Assembly: GCA_021852245.1 (NCBI GenBank)
Contig: JAJZNY010000420.1
Location: forward strand, 1 to 5,167
Length of the DNA stretch: 5,167 nt
Direction: 5' to 3'
From: Planctomycetota bacterium
GTDB taxonomy: Bacteria; Planctomycetota; Phycisphaerae; WQYP01
Below the pieces are notes generated by a model. The model had not been told where the DNA came from and made no database searches. It was given only the letters and a program-made list of their open reading frames with translations. A program made the position numbers and the translations under genes. Shown here in pieces: positions 1 through 5,167 of the stretch (position 1 is its first letter; each line of letters begins with the position of its first letter).

Positions 1-75
1 GGCCGTGCTTCCCCATCGGGGCGTCCACGTGGCCACGAGAAAGAAGCTGCCGTCAAGACGCAAAAACCCTTGATT

Positions 76-225
76 TTACGGGCTCAAATCGCCCTGCGAA
101 GCATCAAACTCTGGTGGAACATCCGTTCTGAGCGAGGGGAGAAGAACAGAGATAAGCACCGCAATAATGGCCGTGACCGTAATGATCTCAACCAGCGTAA
201 ATGCGCGTCGAACATTATTCCCCAT
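76..225 (-). CDS. Type IV prepilin-like N-terminal peptide, 49 residues, very short or truncated
   Basis: A small ORF beginning MGNNVRRAFTLVEIITV and ending TAA at 76-78. It carries a textbook class III (prepilin) signal: a short basic leader (Arg6, Arg7), a probable prepilin peptidase cleavage site between Ala8 and Phe9, then a hydrophobic helix over residues 9-29. Counted from Phe9 as mature residue 1, Glu13 is the conserved Glu5 and Pro30 falls exactly at position 22, both hallmarks of type IV pilins and type II secretion pseudopilins. After LLPSLR only 16 further residues follow (TDVPPEFDASQGDLSP), so there is no room for the usual globular domain. It would sit in the inner membrane. Strong Shine-Dalgarno AGGAG 6 bases upstream. 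Either it is a genuinely minimal pilin-like peptide, or the 5' end of a pseudopilin gene interrupted by a stop: the same frame stays open after the TAA to the window edge. It is codirectional with aroC but functionally unrelated. Confidence 0.72.
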   Translation of the reverse strand: MGNNVRRAFTLVEIITVTAIIAVLISVLLPSLRTDVPPEFDASQGDLSP

Positions 226-408
226 GAGACGCTCCTACAGGATACCCAGCCATTTGGCGCAGGCGTCGGCGCCTCTCTCAACTGCTTCAATCGGAAATAC
301 CGGAAATGGTGTCCAGTGATAATAACAAAAGGGACGCAGGGAAACGGTACTCGGACGGACGACGTGGATGCGGTATCGGTATTCGCCCAGCCGAGAAGCC
401 TGATCGGA
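226..408 (-). other. Gap between aroC and the prepilin-like gene
   Basis: The 183 bp hold no gene I can support. A TATTAT box on the minus strand (319-324) could be a -10 element for the small downstream gene, but no good -35 lies 16-18 bp before it. A short inverted repeat, AGGCG-CCGA-CGCCT (261-274), lies nearer that gene and lacks a T-run, so it is not a convincing terminator. The aroC reading frame stays open for 57 codons after its TAA, ending at a TAG just before the next Shine-Dalgarno, but has no ATG, GTG or TTG start. Confidence 0.4.
232..236 (-). promoter_or_regulatory. Shine-Dalgarno of the prepilin-like small gene
   Basis: AGGAG on the minus strand ends 6 bases before the ATG at 223-225. 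The spacing is optimal, and together with the prepilin signature it is the main reason to accept this short ORF as a real translation start. Confidence 0.75.
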
Positions 409-1569
409 TTATTGGCCCAGGGATGCGGCGACGGCGAGATAGTTCCGATAATTGTTGAGCATTTCCGTCATTGAATCGCCGCCAAATTTTTCCACCATAC
501 TGCGGGCAATTTCAAACGCGACAACATTTTCTACCACAACACCGGCTGCCGGCACTGCACAGACGTCGCTGCGCTCATAATCTGCCTTATCCGCCTGCTT
601 GGTGTTGAGATCAACACTTGGCATGGGCTTTTTTAACAGGGTGCTGATGGGCTTCATCGCGGCGCGAACGACCACCGGTTGGCCGTTGGTCATCCCCCCC
701 TCAAGTCCTCCCGCGTGATTGGTCGGCCGAGTAAAGCCGAGACAAGGTGTGCGGCGCAGTTGCGGATCGAACTCAATGGGATCGTGCACTTCCGACCCCG
801 GAATCATGGCGGCCTGAAATCCGAGCCCAATTTCCACACCCTTAATTGCCTGTATGCCCATCACTTCGGCGGCGATGCGGCTGTCAAGTTTCATGTCCCA
901 ATGGGCGCAGCTGCCAAGCCCGACGGGGCAACCATACACACGTGCTTCTACGATGCCGCCAAGCGTGTCACCCTGAATTTTGGCCTCACGTATGGCTTCG
1001 ATCATGTGGTCGCCGGCCGACTTGTCGGGACAATAAACTTCACTTGCCAGAGTACCGCTTAATAATTCTTCGGGAGTGGCGGAGGCACTGATATTGGCGG
1101 CCGCCGGTCCGATGCGCGTCACAAACCCCACGACCTGAATATCAAATGCCCGCAGAAGACATTTGGCGAGCGCACCGACGGCCACGCGGTTGGCGGTTTC
1201 ACGCGCACTGGCGCGTTCGAGCGTCTCGCGGCAATCGGTGCTGAGCCATTTGGCGGCGCCGGCGAGATCGGCGTGGCCCGGACGCGGTTTGACCAGCGCG
1301 GGTGTTTCATCGAGGCGTGAATCACGATTTTTAATTTCAATGGTTACGGGCGATCCAATGGTTCGGCCTCGGCGCACGCCCGTGAGAAACGTCACGGTGT
1401 CTGTTTCAATCTTCTGGCGACCGCCGCGACCATATCCCCCCTGCCGTCGCCGGAGTTCGCCGTTGATTAAATCCAGATCAAGCTCAAGCCCTGCGGGGAG
1501 GCCTTCAATGATGCTGACCAATGCGGGACCGTGCGATTCGCCCGCCGTGCGGTATGTCAATGTCGCCAT
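409..1569 (-). CDS. aroC: Chorismate synthase
   Basis: A 386-residue cytoplasmic enzyme that removes phosphate from 5-enolpyruvylshikimate 3-phosphate to give chorismate, the last step of the shikimate pathway, using reduced FMN as cofactor. Family motifs are all present in order: GESHGPALVSIIEGLPAG at 10-27 with His13, RRQGGYGRGGRQ at 41-52, KPRPGHADLAGAAKW at 94-108 with His99, SARETANRVAVGALAK at 121-136, HAGGLEGGMTNGQPV at 285-299, KPIST at 306-310, and ERSDVCAVPAAGVV at 332-345. His13 and His99 correspond to the two conserved active-site histidines. Length and the GHADLAGA form fit monofunctional bacterial enzymes, which need a separate flavin reductase. The N-terminus is immediately compatible with the family and has a Shine-Dalgarno. 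The gene seems to stand alone: a 328-bp gap holding ffs precedes it and no other shikimate gene is visible. No clear intrinsic terminator follows its TAA. Confidence 0.98.
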   Translation of the reverse strand: MATLTYRTAGESHGPALVSIIEGLPAGLELDLDLINGELRRRQGGYGRGGRQKIETDTVTFLTGVRRGRTIGSPVTIEIKNRDSRLDETPALVKPRPGHADLAGAAKWLSTDCRETLERASARETANRVAVGALAKCLLRAFDIQVVGFVTRIGPAAANISASATPEELLSGTLASEVYCPDKSAGDHMIEAIREAKIQGDTLGGIVEARVYGCPVGLGSCAHWDMKLDSRIAAEVMGIQAIKGVEIGLGFQAAMIPGSEVHDPIEFDPQLRRTPCLGFTRPTNHAGGLEGGMTNGQPVVVRAAMKPISTLLKKPMPSVDLNTKQADKADYERSDVCAVPAAGVVVENVVAFEIARSMVEKFGGDSMTEMLNNYRNYLAVAASLGQ

Positions 1570-1577
1570 GGGTTACT

Positions 1578-1581
1578 TCCT
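1578..1581 (-). promoter_or_regulatory. Shine-Dalgarno of aroC
   Basis: AGGA (within TAGGAAGT) on the minus strand lies 8 bases before the ATG at 1567-1569. This supports that start, which also places the conserved N-terminal GESHG motif at the usual distance from the first residue. Confidence 0.7.
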
Positions 1582-1666
1582 ACTCATTGAGGTATTGCTG
1601 TCGTACCATCCATCTCGGCCTGTCAGACTTTGCCCATCACCCGGGAGCCCAACGCCAGTGCGCCGG

Positions 1667-1695
1667 TGGAGCGGCCGCCCGATATCGAGTACACT
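1667..1695 (+). promoter_or_regulatory. Possible sigma-70-type promoter for ffs
   Basis: A TACACT box at 1690-1695 (4 of 6 matches to TATAAT) sits 9 bases before the predicted RNA 5' end at 1705. A weak -35 candidate, TGGAGC at 1667-1672 (3 of 6), is 17 bp upstream of it. The position is right for a promoter of the SRP RNA, but the match is modest and rests on spacing more than sequence. Confidence 0.35.
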
Positions 1696-1704
1696 CATGT
1701 GCAT

Positions 1705-1831
1705 GAGGCTTCGGTCATGGTCGGGCCCGATGCACGGGTCGGCTGTGAACCTGGTCAGGTCCGGAAGGAAGCAGCCATAAGCTTGCTCGGTCCGGTGCCG
1801 TCGGTCGCCCGACCGTGATCGCAGCCTCTTT
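1705..1831 (+). ncRNA. ffs: Signal recognition particle RNA (4.5S type, small bacterial)
   Basis: The plus strand carries the near-invariant SRP RNA domain IV core at about 1750-1776, containing GGTCAGGTCCGGAAGGAAGC, with the GGAA tetraloop at 1763-1766. This hairpin binds the M domain of Ffh and, with FtsY, targets nascent membrane proteins to the translocon. The ends pair as required: 1705-1726 with 1807-1828 forms a 22-position stem with one mismatch (1711/1822) and a few G-U pairs, including the perfect eight-base match GGTCGGGC/GCCCGACC. Inner pairing includes GCAC (1732-1735) with GTGC (1795-1798). Total length of about 125 nt and absence of an Alu domain give the E. coli-like small form. 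Ends are set by the stem and are accurate to a few bases. The closing stem followed by TTT (1829-1831) may help termination. The gene lies opposite in strand to pgi and aroC. Confidence 0.95.
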
Positions 1832-1897
1832 CCCGGTCCAAGCGGGCCAGTGAACGACCATTGCCCGCCAACATCCTGCTTCATCCAAGCTCTGCCT

Positions 1898-3523
1898 TTA
1901 GGTTTCAAGACTAAATACACTTTCCGTCACATCAGCCTCATCGCTTCCGGCAGCCATCATCACTTTGCGGTCCGGATTCGCCGCCAGACGACGCAGAATG
2001 TGGAAGACCGTTTCCGCTTTTGCGCCTTCGCCGATGGCAGCGGCGATCTGTTCGGCCGTTCCGCGACCACCCGATTTGAGATGCGCCAGCACCTTGACCT
2101 GCAGGGCGATGACCGCCGACGCAGCTTTTTTACCGGCTTCAACTCCGGGCTGGTGGTAGGCATTGATGTTAATCAATTCCCCGTAAAGTCCGACCGCTCT
2201 TTCAAATACGGCAATCAGCACGCCGACGGCACGGGGAGTTACCTCGTCAATGGTGATGGTGATGCTTTCGCGCCCATTTTCGTGCAGCGCCGAGCGGGTT
2301 CCCTGCAGAAAGCCGGAAAGGTAGTCGCCGCAGCGGATGCCCGGTTCCACTTCTACCGCCTCGGCAGCCGAGTTGTCGCGTTCAAGCGAGGAGGATTTGA
2401 GCACCTCGATGAAGGTAACGAAGAAATTATTAATACCTTCCCGTAACTGCTGCACATAGGCGTGTTGATCGGTTGAACCCTTGTTGCCATAAACAGCGAT
2501 GCCCTGATGCACCTCGTGCCGGTCGCGGTCAAACTGTTTGCCGAGCGATTCCATGACGAGTTGCTGGAGATATTTGCTCAGGAGCAACAGACGATCTTTA
2601 TAGGGCAGGATGACCATATCTTTCAGGCCCCGGCCGCCGCCGATGTAATACCACATGAGGGCGAGCATCGCGGCGGGATTTTCGCGGATATCGGGTTTAC
2701 GCGTGACGGCATCGGCATCTTTCGCACCCTTGAGCATTTCATCAATGGATATCCCCTGCAGGGCTGCGGGGAGTAATCCCACCGCGGAGAGTTCACTGGT
2801 CCGGCCGCCGACCCAATCCCACATCGGGAATCGCTGAAGCCAATTCTGCGCCTGGGCATGGCGATCAAGCTCACTGCCCGCACCGGTGACGGCCACCGCG
2901 TGGCGGCCGAAATCGAGGCCCCTGGCGGTATAGGCCGCTTGGGCGATCAGCATGCCGTTGCGTGTTTCTTTGGTTCCGCCCGACTTACTGATGACAACGG
3001 TGAGCGTACGCGGAAGGGATTTTCCGATACGATCCAGCACACGATCCATGCCGTCCGGATCGGTGTTATCGAAGAAGTGCATGGTCATGCGGTCTTTGGA
3101 ACTGCCCAGCGCTTCGGAAACAAATTGCGGGCCCAGGGCCGAACCGCCGATGCCGATGATGAGGGCGTCGGTGAATTTTTTTCCATTCTGGGCTTTGATA
3201 TCGCCGCGGCGGAGTTTTTTTACAAACACCTTGATGGCATCAATGTTGGCCTCAATTTCCGCCGCAATCTCAGATGACGGAGCCCGCTTGCTGTTGCGCA
3301 GCCAATAATGTCCCACCATGCGATTTTCGTCGGGGTTGGCGATGGCGCCGTTTTCGAGTTCGGCCATGGCGGCAAAGGCACCGCGCAGGGCGGGCTTCAT
3401 CTCGGATAGAAATTCATCCGAAAAGTTCATGCGACTTACATCCAGCGAGAGGCCGATCCGACGGCAATCCATCAGATGCGTTTTATATCGGGTCCAGAGA
3501 GCTTCAGGTGAGTGAGCGTTCAT
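1898..3523 (-). CDS. pgi: Glucose-6-phosphate isomerase
   Basis: A 541-residue cytoplasmic enzyme that interconverts glucose 6-phosphate and fructose 6-phosphate (glycolysis/gluconeogenesis). Two SIS-type sugar-isomerase domains are recognisable: GIGGSALGP at 124-132 and the phosphate-binding SKSGGTKET at 179-187, then [15 protein letters not shown] (235-249), MESLGK with the probable catalytic Glu325, EVHQG (337-341), [12 protein letters not shown] with the probable catalytic His354, and [11 protein letters not shown] ending in Lys465, equivalent to the C-terminal active-site Lys of the family. In the first PROSITE-type signature the usual aromatic residue after GGR is Thr242. Residues about 478-541 form an extra tail ([20 protein letters not shown]...[13 protein letters not shown]) that looks like a small helix-turn-helix or winged-helix unit. 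I recall similar tails in cyanobacterial and plastid-type PGIs, so it is probably a subfamily trait. The start is fixed by AAGGAG 6 bases upstream. No clear terminator follows the TAA, and the plus-strand ffs gene converges on this end. Confidence 0.97.
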   Translation of the reverse strand: MNAHSPEALWTRYKTHLMDCRRIGLSLDVSRMNFSDEFLSEMKPALRGAFAAMAELENGAIANPDENRMVGHYWLRNSKRAPSSEIAAEIEANIDAIKVFVKKLRRGDIKAQNGKKFTDALIIGIGGSALGPQFVSEALGSSKDRMTMHFFDNTDPDGMDRVLDRIGKSLPRTLTVVISKSGGTKETRNGMLIAQAAYTARGLDFGRHAVAVTGAGSELDRHAQAQNWLQRFPMWDWVGGRTSELSAVGLLPAALQGISIDEMLKGAKDADAVTRKPDIRENPAAMLALMWYYIGGGRGLKDMVILPYKDRLLLLSKYLQQLVMESLGKQFDRDRHEVHQGIAVYGNKGSTDQHAYVQQLREGINNFFVTFIEVLKSSSLERDNSAAEAVEVEPGIRCGDYLSGFLQGTRSALHENGRESITITIDEVTPRAVGVLIAVFERAVGLYGELININAYHQPGVEAGKKAASAVIALQVKVLAHLKSGGRGTAEQIAAAIGEGAKAETVFHILRRLAANPDRKVMMAAGSDEADVTESVFSLET

Positions 3524-3529
3524 TGCAAT

Positions 3530-3535
3530 CTCCTT
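3530..3535 (-). promoter_or_regulatory. Shine-Dalgarno of pgi
   Basis: AAGGAG on the minus strand ends 6 bases before the ATG at 3521-3523. It decides the pgi start and shows that pgi is translated independently of the KS gene, even though the 84-bp gap contains no convincing terminator and the two may share a transcript. Confidence 0.8.
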
Positions 3536-3607
3536 CTATTTACCTTTCCTTGGCCCGCTCGGGCACCGTGACCACTTATTCTCGAGCAACCGTCCTTCGG
3601 CCATTGT

Positions 3608-4915
3608 TCATGGCCGGTATCGCCTGATGATAAGGGTATCATTCTGTCCGCCAAAGCCGAAGCTGTTCGACATGACGGCATCCACGCGGGCGGGACGCGG
3701 TTCATTGGGCACATAGTCCAGATCACACTCCGGATCCGGAACACTGTAATTTGCCGTAGGCGGCAGGATCTGATCACGCAGGGTCAGCACGCAGGTAACC
3801 GCCTCAACGGCGCCGGCGGCGGCAATCAGGTGCCCCATCATACTTTTAATACTGCTGATCGGCACCCGTCCGGCATGTGGACCGAAAGCCGCCTTGATGG
3901 CGTGCGTCTCCGTGGAATCGTTTTCCTTGGTGCCTGTGCCGTGAGCGTTGATGTAATCGATATCGCCGGGTGTGAGCCCGGCATCTTTCAACGCTTCGTT
4001 GATGGCCATGACCGCGCCACGCCCCTCGGGATGCTGATCGGTAACGCGGTAGGCATCGGCGGAACTTCCGTAACCGACGACTTCAGCCAGAATGGGGGCG
4101 CCGCGCGACAGGGCATGTTGAAGATTTTCAAGAATCAATACACCCGCGCCTTCACCAATGACAAAACCGCTGCGGGTTGCATCAAAGGGGCGGCATGCAC
4201 GACGCGGATCATCGTTGAGGGTTGACAGGGCGGTCAGGCGATTGAACCCTGTCACGCCGAAGGGATGAATCATGGAATGGGCACCGCCGGAGATCATGAT
4301 GGAGGCGTCGCCGCGGCGGATGATCTCGGTTGCCTCTCCCAGCGCCTGCGTGGAGGCGGCGCAGGCCGTGAGGCAATTGAGAGCCGGCCCGCGGGCATTG
4401 AATTCCATACTCAGATGATTGATGGGCAGCGCGGGTTCCTGTTCAATTTCAGCCAGAGCGTTAAATGATTTCAGGGCATCGCGACCCCATCCGGCCATGT
4501 CGAGGGTGCCGGCGTCCCTTTTCCAGTTGGCGATGGCAGTGCGGGTGAAGGTTGCAAAATCAAGCGAGCCTTCGCCGCTGCCCAGATAGGCGCCAATTTC
4601 ATAGGGGTTAAGTTTTTCATGTTCCGGCGTGCCGGGCGGCGGCAGTGCCGCCTGAGCCCAAGCCTGGTGGGCCGCATCCAAGGCGAAACCGGTGGCACGG
4701 GAGATTCGGTTGTGCTTACCGGAGGCCGCGATTTTATCCGGAAAATGATAATCTTTTACTTCCGCTGCGAATGTCGTCGGAAAGGCACGGGCGTCAAAAT
4801 TACGGATGGGCGCCACACCGCTTTCGCCGGCCAGCAGTCGACGCCAGACGCTTTCAATATCGCAACCCAGCGGCGTTACCCATCCCATTCCTGTTATCAC
4901 AACACGATGCCGCAT
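3608..4915 (-). CDS. fabF: Beta-ketoacyl-ACP synthase, FabF/KAS II type
   Basis: A 435-residue thiolase-fold condensing enzyme expected to elongate acyl chains in the cytoplasm by decarboxylative Claisen condensation with malonyl-ACP. It opens with the typical [13 protein letters not shown]. The catalytic set is complete: nucleophile Cys185 in CLTACAAST, His325 in NAHGTGT, Lys357 and His362 in [13 protein letters not shown], and the gatekeeper loop NSFGFGG at 417-423 with Phe419. STLNDDP (231-237) through [19 protein letters not shown] is also classic FabF. The protein is about 20 residues longer than E. coli FabF, with extra sequence roughly at residues 90-165 ahead of the active Cys. The ATG is supported by AGGAGG 9 bases upstream. 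It starts one base after a KS-like gene lacking catalytic residues, so it may be the KS alpha half of a KS/chain-length-factor pair for a specialised fatty acid or polyketide instead of the housekeeping FabF. The symbol reflects sequence type, not proven role. pgi follows after 84 bp. Confidence 0.94.
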   Translation of the reverse strand: MRHRVVITGMGWVTPLGCDIESVWRRLLAGESGVAPIRNFDARAFPTTFAAEVKDYHFPDKIAASGKHNRISRATGFALDAAHQAWAQAALPPPGTPEHEKLNPYEIGAYLGSGEGSLDFATFTRTAIANWKRDAGTLDMAGWGRDALKSFNALAEIEQEPALPINHLSMEFNARGPALNCLTACAASTQALGEATEIIRRGDASIMISGGAHSMIHPFGVTGFNRLTALSTLNDDPRRACRPFDATRSGFVIGEGAGVLILENLQHALSRGAPILAEVVGYGSSADAYRVTDQHPEGRGAVMAINEALKDAGLTPGDIDYINAHGTGTKENDSTETHAIKAAFGPHAGRVPISSIKSMMGHLIAAAGAVEAVTCVLTLRDQILPPTANYSVPDPECDLDYVPNEPRPARVDAVMSNSFGFGGQNDTLIIRRYRP

Positions 4916-4916
4916 G

Positions 4917-5167
4917 CTATTGTGCCTCCTGATATCGGCTCAATACGACGGCCGAATGCTGCCCCGCCAGCGAACGTGCCAGGATCAAGATGTGCGCCAA
5001 ATCGGCGGAGGTTTTGGGGCTTTTCACAACCGGAATATCTTGGAGCGGATGATCGCAGTTGACGGTGGGGCAGAGAGTCTGCCGTTTCAGCATCTGAGCC
5101 GCCATGACCAGATCAATTGCCTGACTTGCCGCACCAGGATCACCTATCGCTCCGCGCGGCGTGGTCA
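4917..5167 (-). CDS. Ketosynthase-fold protein, chain-length-factor-like, C-terminal part (5' truncated by window edge)
   Basis: The last 82 codons of a gene that enters from the right edge and ends with TAG at 4917-4919. Its frame is open to the edge. The part seen matches the end of a beta-ketoacyl synthase: GDPGAAS followed by [15 protein letters not shown] corresponds to the KS segment GHxxxAAG...LRxxxxPPTxNxxxPD, and [17 protein letters not shown] aligns with the final NSFGFGGxN strand. Key residues differ. Where an active KS has K-x3-GH, this protein has R-x3-GD, so both the conserved Lys and the second catalytic His are missing, and the NSFGFGG gatekeeper loop is replaced by LARSLAGQH. 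From memory, chain length factors (KS beta) of type II polyketide systems also carry an 'LARG'-like sequence there. I infer a non-condensing partner of the KS that starts one base downstream. The Cys position lies outside the window, so catalytic status cannot be settled. A divergent KS from another pathway is the alternative. Confidence 0.82.
   Translation of the reverse strand, partial: TTPRGAIGDPGAASQAIDLVMAAQMLKRQTLCPTVNCDHPLQDIPVVKSPKTSADLAHILILARSLAGQHSAVVLSRYQEAQ
4925..4930 (-). promoter_or_regulatory. Shine-Dalgarno of the KS gene, inside the upstream KS-like gene
   Basis: On the minus strand AGGAGG lies 9 bases before the ATG at 4913-4915 and inside the last codons of the preceding gene, whose stop (4917-4919) is one base away from that ATG. 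This full-strength site fixes the start and suggests coupled translation of the two ketosynthase-like proteins in similar amounts, as expected for heterodimer partners. Confidence 0.85.

Larger units (their letters stand above)
1570..1704. other. Intergenic region between aroC and ffs, probable divergent promoter region
   Basis: No protein gene is supported here. Because aroC is read leftward and ffs rightward, this stretch of 135 bp should hold the ffs promoter and possibly an aroC promoter. On the minus strand CTGACA (1621-1626) resembles a -35 box, but the best -10 candidate TACGAC (1600-1605) is poor and only 15 bp away, so an aroC promoter here is tentative. aroC could instead be transcribed from farther upstream through the ffs locus. 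Confidence 0.4.

Noticed and set aside
261..274. Inverted repeat AGGCG-CCGA-CGCCT downstream of aroC, considered as the aroC terminator
   Set aside because: Five-bp stem, no following T-run, and it sits close to the next ribosome-binding site; chance occurrence in GC-rich sequence is likely.
84..290. A 68-codon minus-strand frame with a TTG start overlapping the prepilin-like ORF
   Set aside because: No Shine-Dalgarno, rare start, Arg-rich low-complexity translation; the overlapping frame at 76-225 has a strong ribosome site and a recognisable prepilin signature.
1163..1780. A 205-codon plus-strand frame
   Set aside because: Antisense shadow of aroC that also runs into ffs; Arg/Ser/Pro-rich translation with no recognisable domain.
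1832..1850. Small hairpin CCCG...CGGG between ffs and the end of pgi, considered as a bidirectional terminator
   Set aside because: Only a 4-bp stem with no T-run on either strand; the ffs closing stem followed by TTT is the better candidate for ending that RNA.
1573..1920. A 115-codon minus-strand frame filling the gap between pgi and aroC
   Set aside because: It overlaps the end of pgi and runs antisense through the SRP RNA; its translation has no family features and is explained by the RNA gene on the other strand.
1850..2446. A 198-codon plus-strand frame
   Set aside because: Entirely antisense to the end of pgi apart from its first codons, which lie over non-coding sequence; no motif or ribosome site supports it.
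3553..3564. Inverted repeat GCCCGCTCGGGC between the KS gene and pgi, considered as a terminator
   Set aside because: Stem of only 4-5 bp with no T-run after it in the minus-strand direction, so it does not make an intrinsic terminator.
4619..5062. A 147-codon plus-strand frame spanning the junction of the two KS-like genes
   Set aside because: Antisense to two clearly coding genes; no signature or plausible start context.

Overview
The window reads as a compact, gene-dense piece of a bacterial chromosome of moderately high GC. All protein genes lie on the minus strand. In transcription order they are: the 3' end of a ketosynthase-like gene (4917-5167, cut by the window edge), a complete FabF-type beta-ketoacyl-ACP synthase (3608-4915), glucose-6-phosphate isomerase pgi (1898-3523), chorismate synthase aroC (409-1569), and a 49-codon ORF (76-225) with a type IV prepilin N-terminus. 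One RNA gene, the small bacterial signal recognition particle RNA (ffs, about 1705-1831), lies on the plus strand between pgi and aroC.

Organism: I infer a Gram-negative bacterium. The SRP RNA is the short form without an Alu domain, the Shine-Dalgarno sites are strong, and there is a prepilin-type signature. The PGI style (about 540 residues with a small C-terminal helical, winged-helix-like tail), the AFTLVE prepilin start and the paired KS genes would fit the Planctomycetes-Verrucomicrobia-Chlamydiae-Lentisphaerae assemblage. This is a judgement from general family knowledge, not a search result, and is moderate to weak.

Layout: at the right edge two ketosynthase-fold genes are separated by one base, and the Shine-Dalgarno of the second lies inside the first, so they are probably translationally coupled. 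The upstream partner has lost the conserved Lys and His of the KS active site and the C-terminal glycine-rich gatekeeper loop, while the downstream one keeps Cys-His-Lys-His. This resembles a ketosynthase/chain-length-factor (KS alpha/KS beta) arrangement, so the pair may belong to a specialised fatty-acid or polyketide pathway whose other genes lie beyond the right edge. pgi follows after 84 bp and may be read from the same transcript. The 328 bp between pgi and aroC hold ffs and probably a plus-strand promoter for it. aroC (last step to chorismate) has its own Shine-Dalgarno, and 183 bp beyond its stop lies the tiny prepilin-like gene, also with a strong Shine-Dalgarno.

Most of the window is housekeeping. 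The parts that deserve a second look are the catalytically degenerate KS partner, the very short prepilin-like ORF, and the placement of ffs against the flanking genes. I see no CRISPR array, insertion sequence, tRNA or attachment site.
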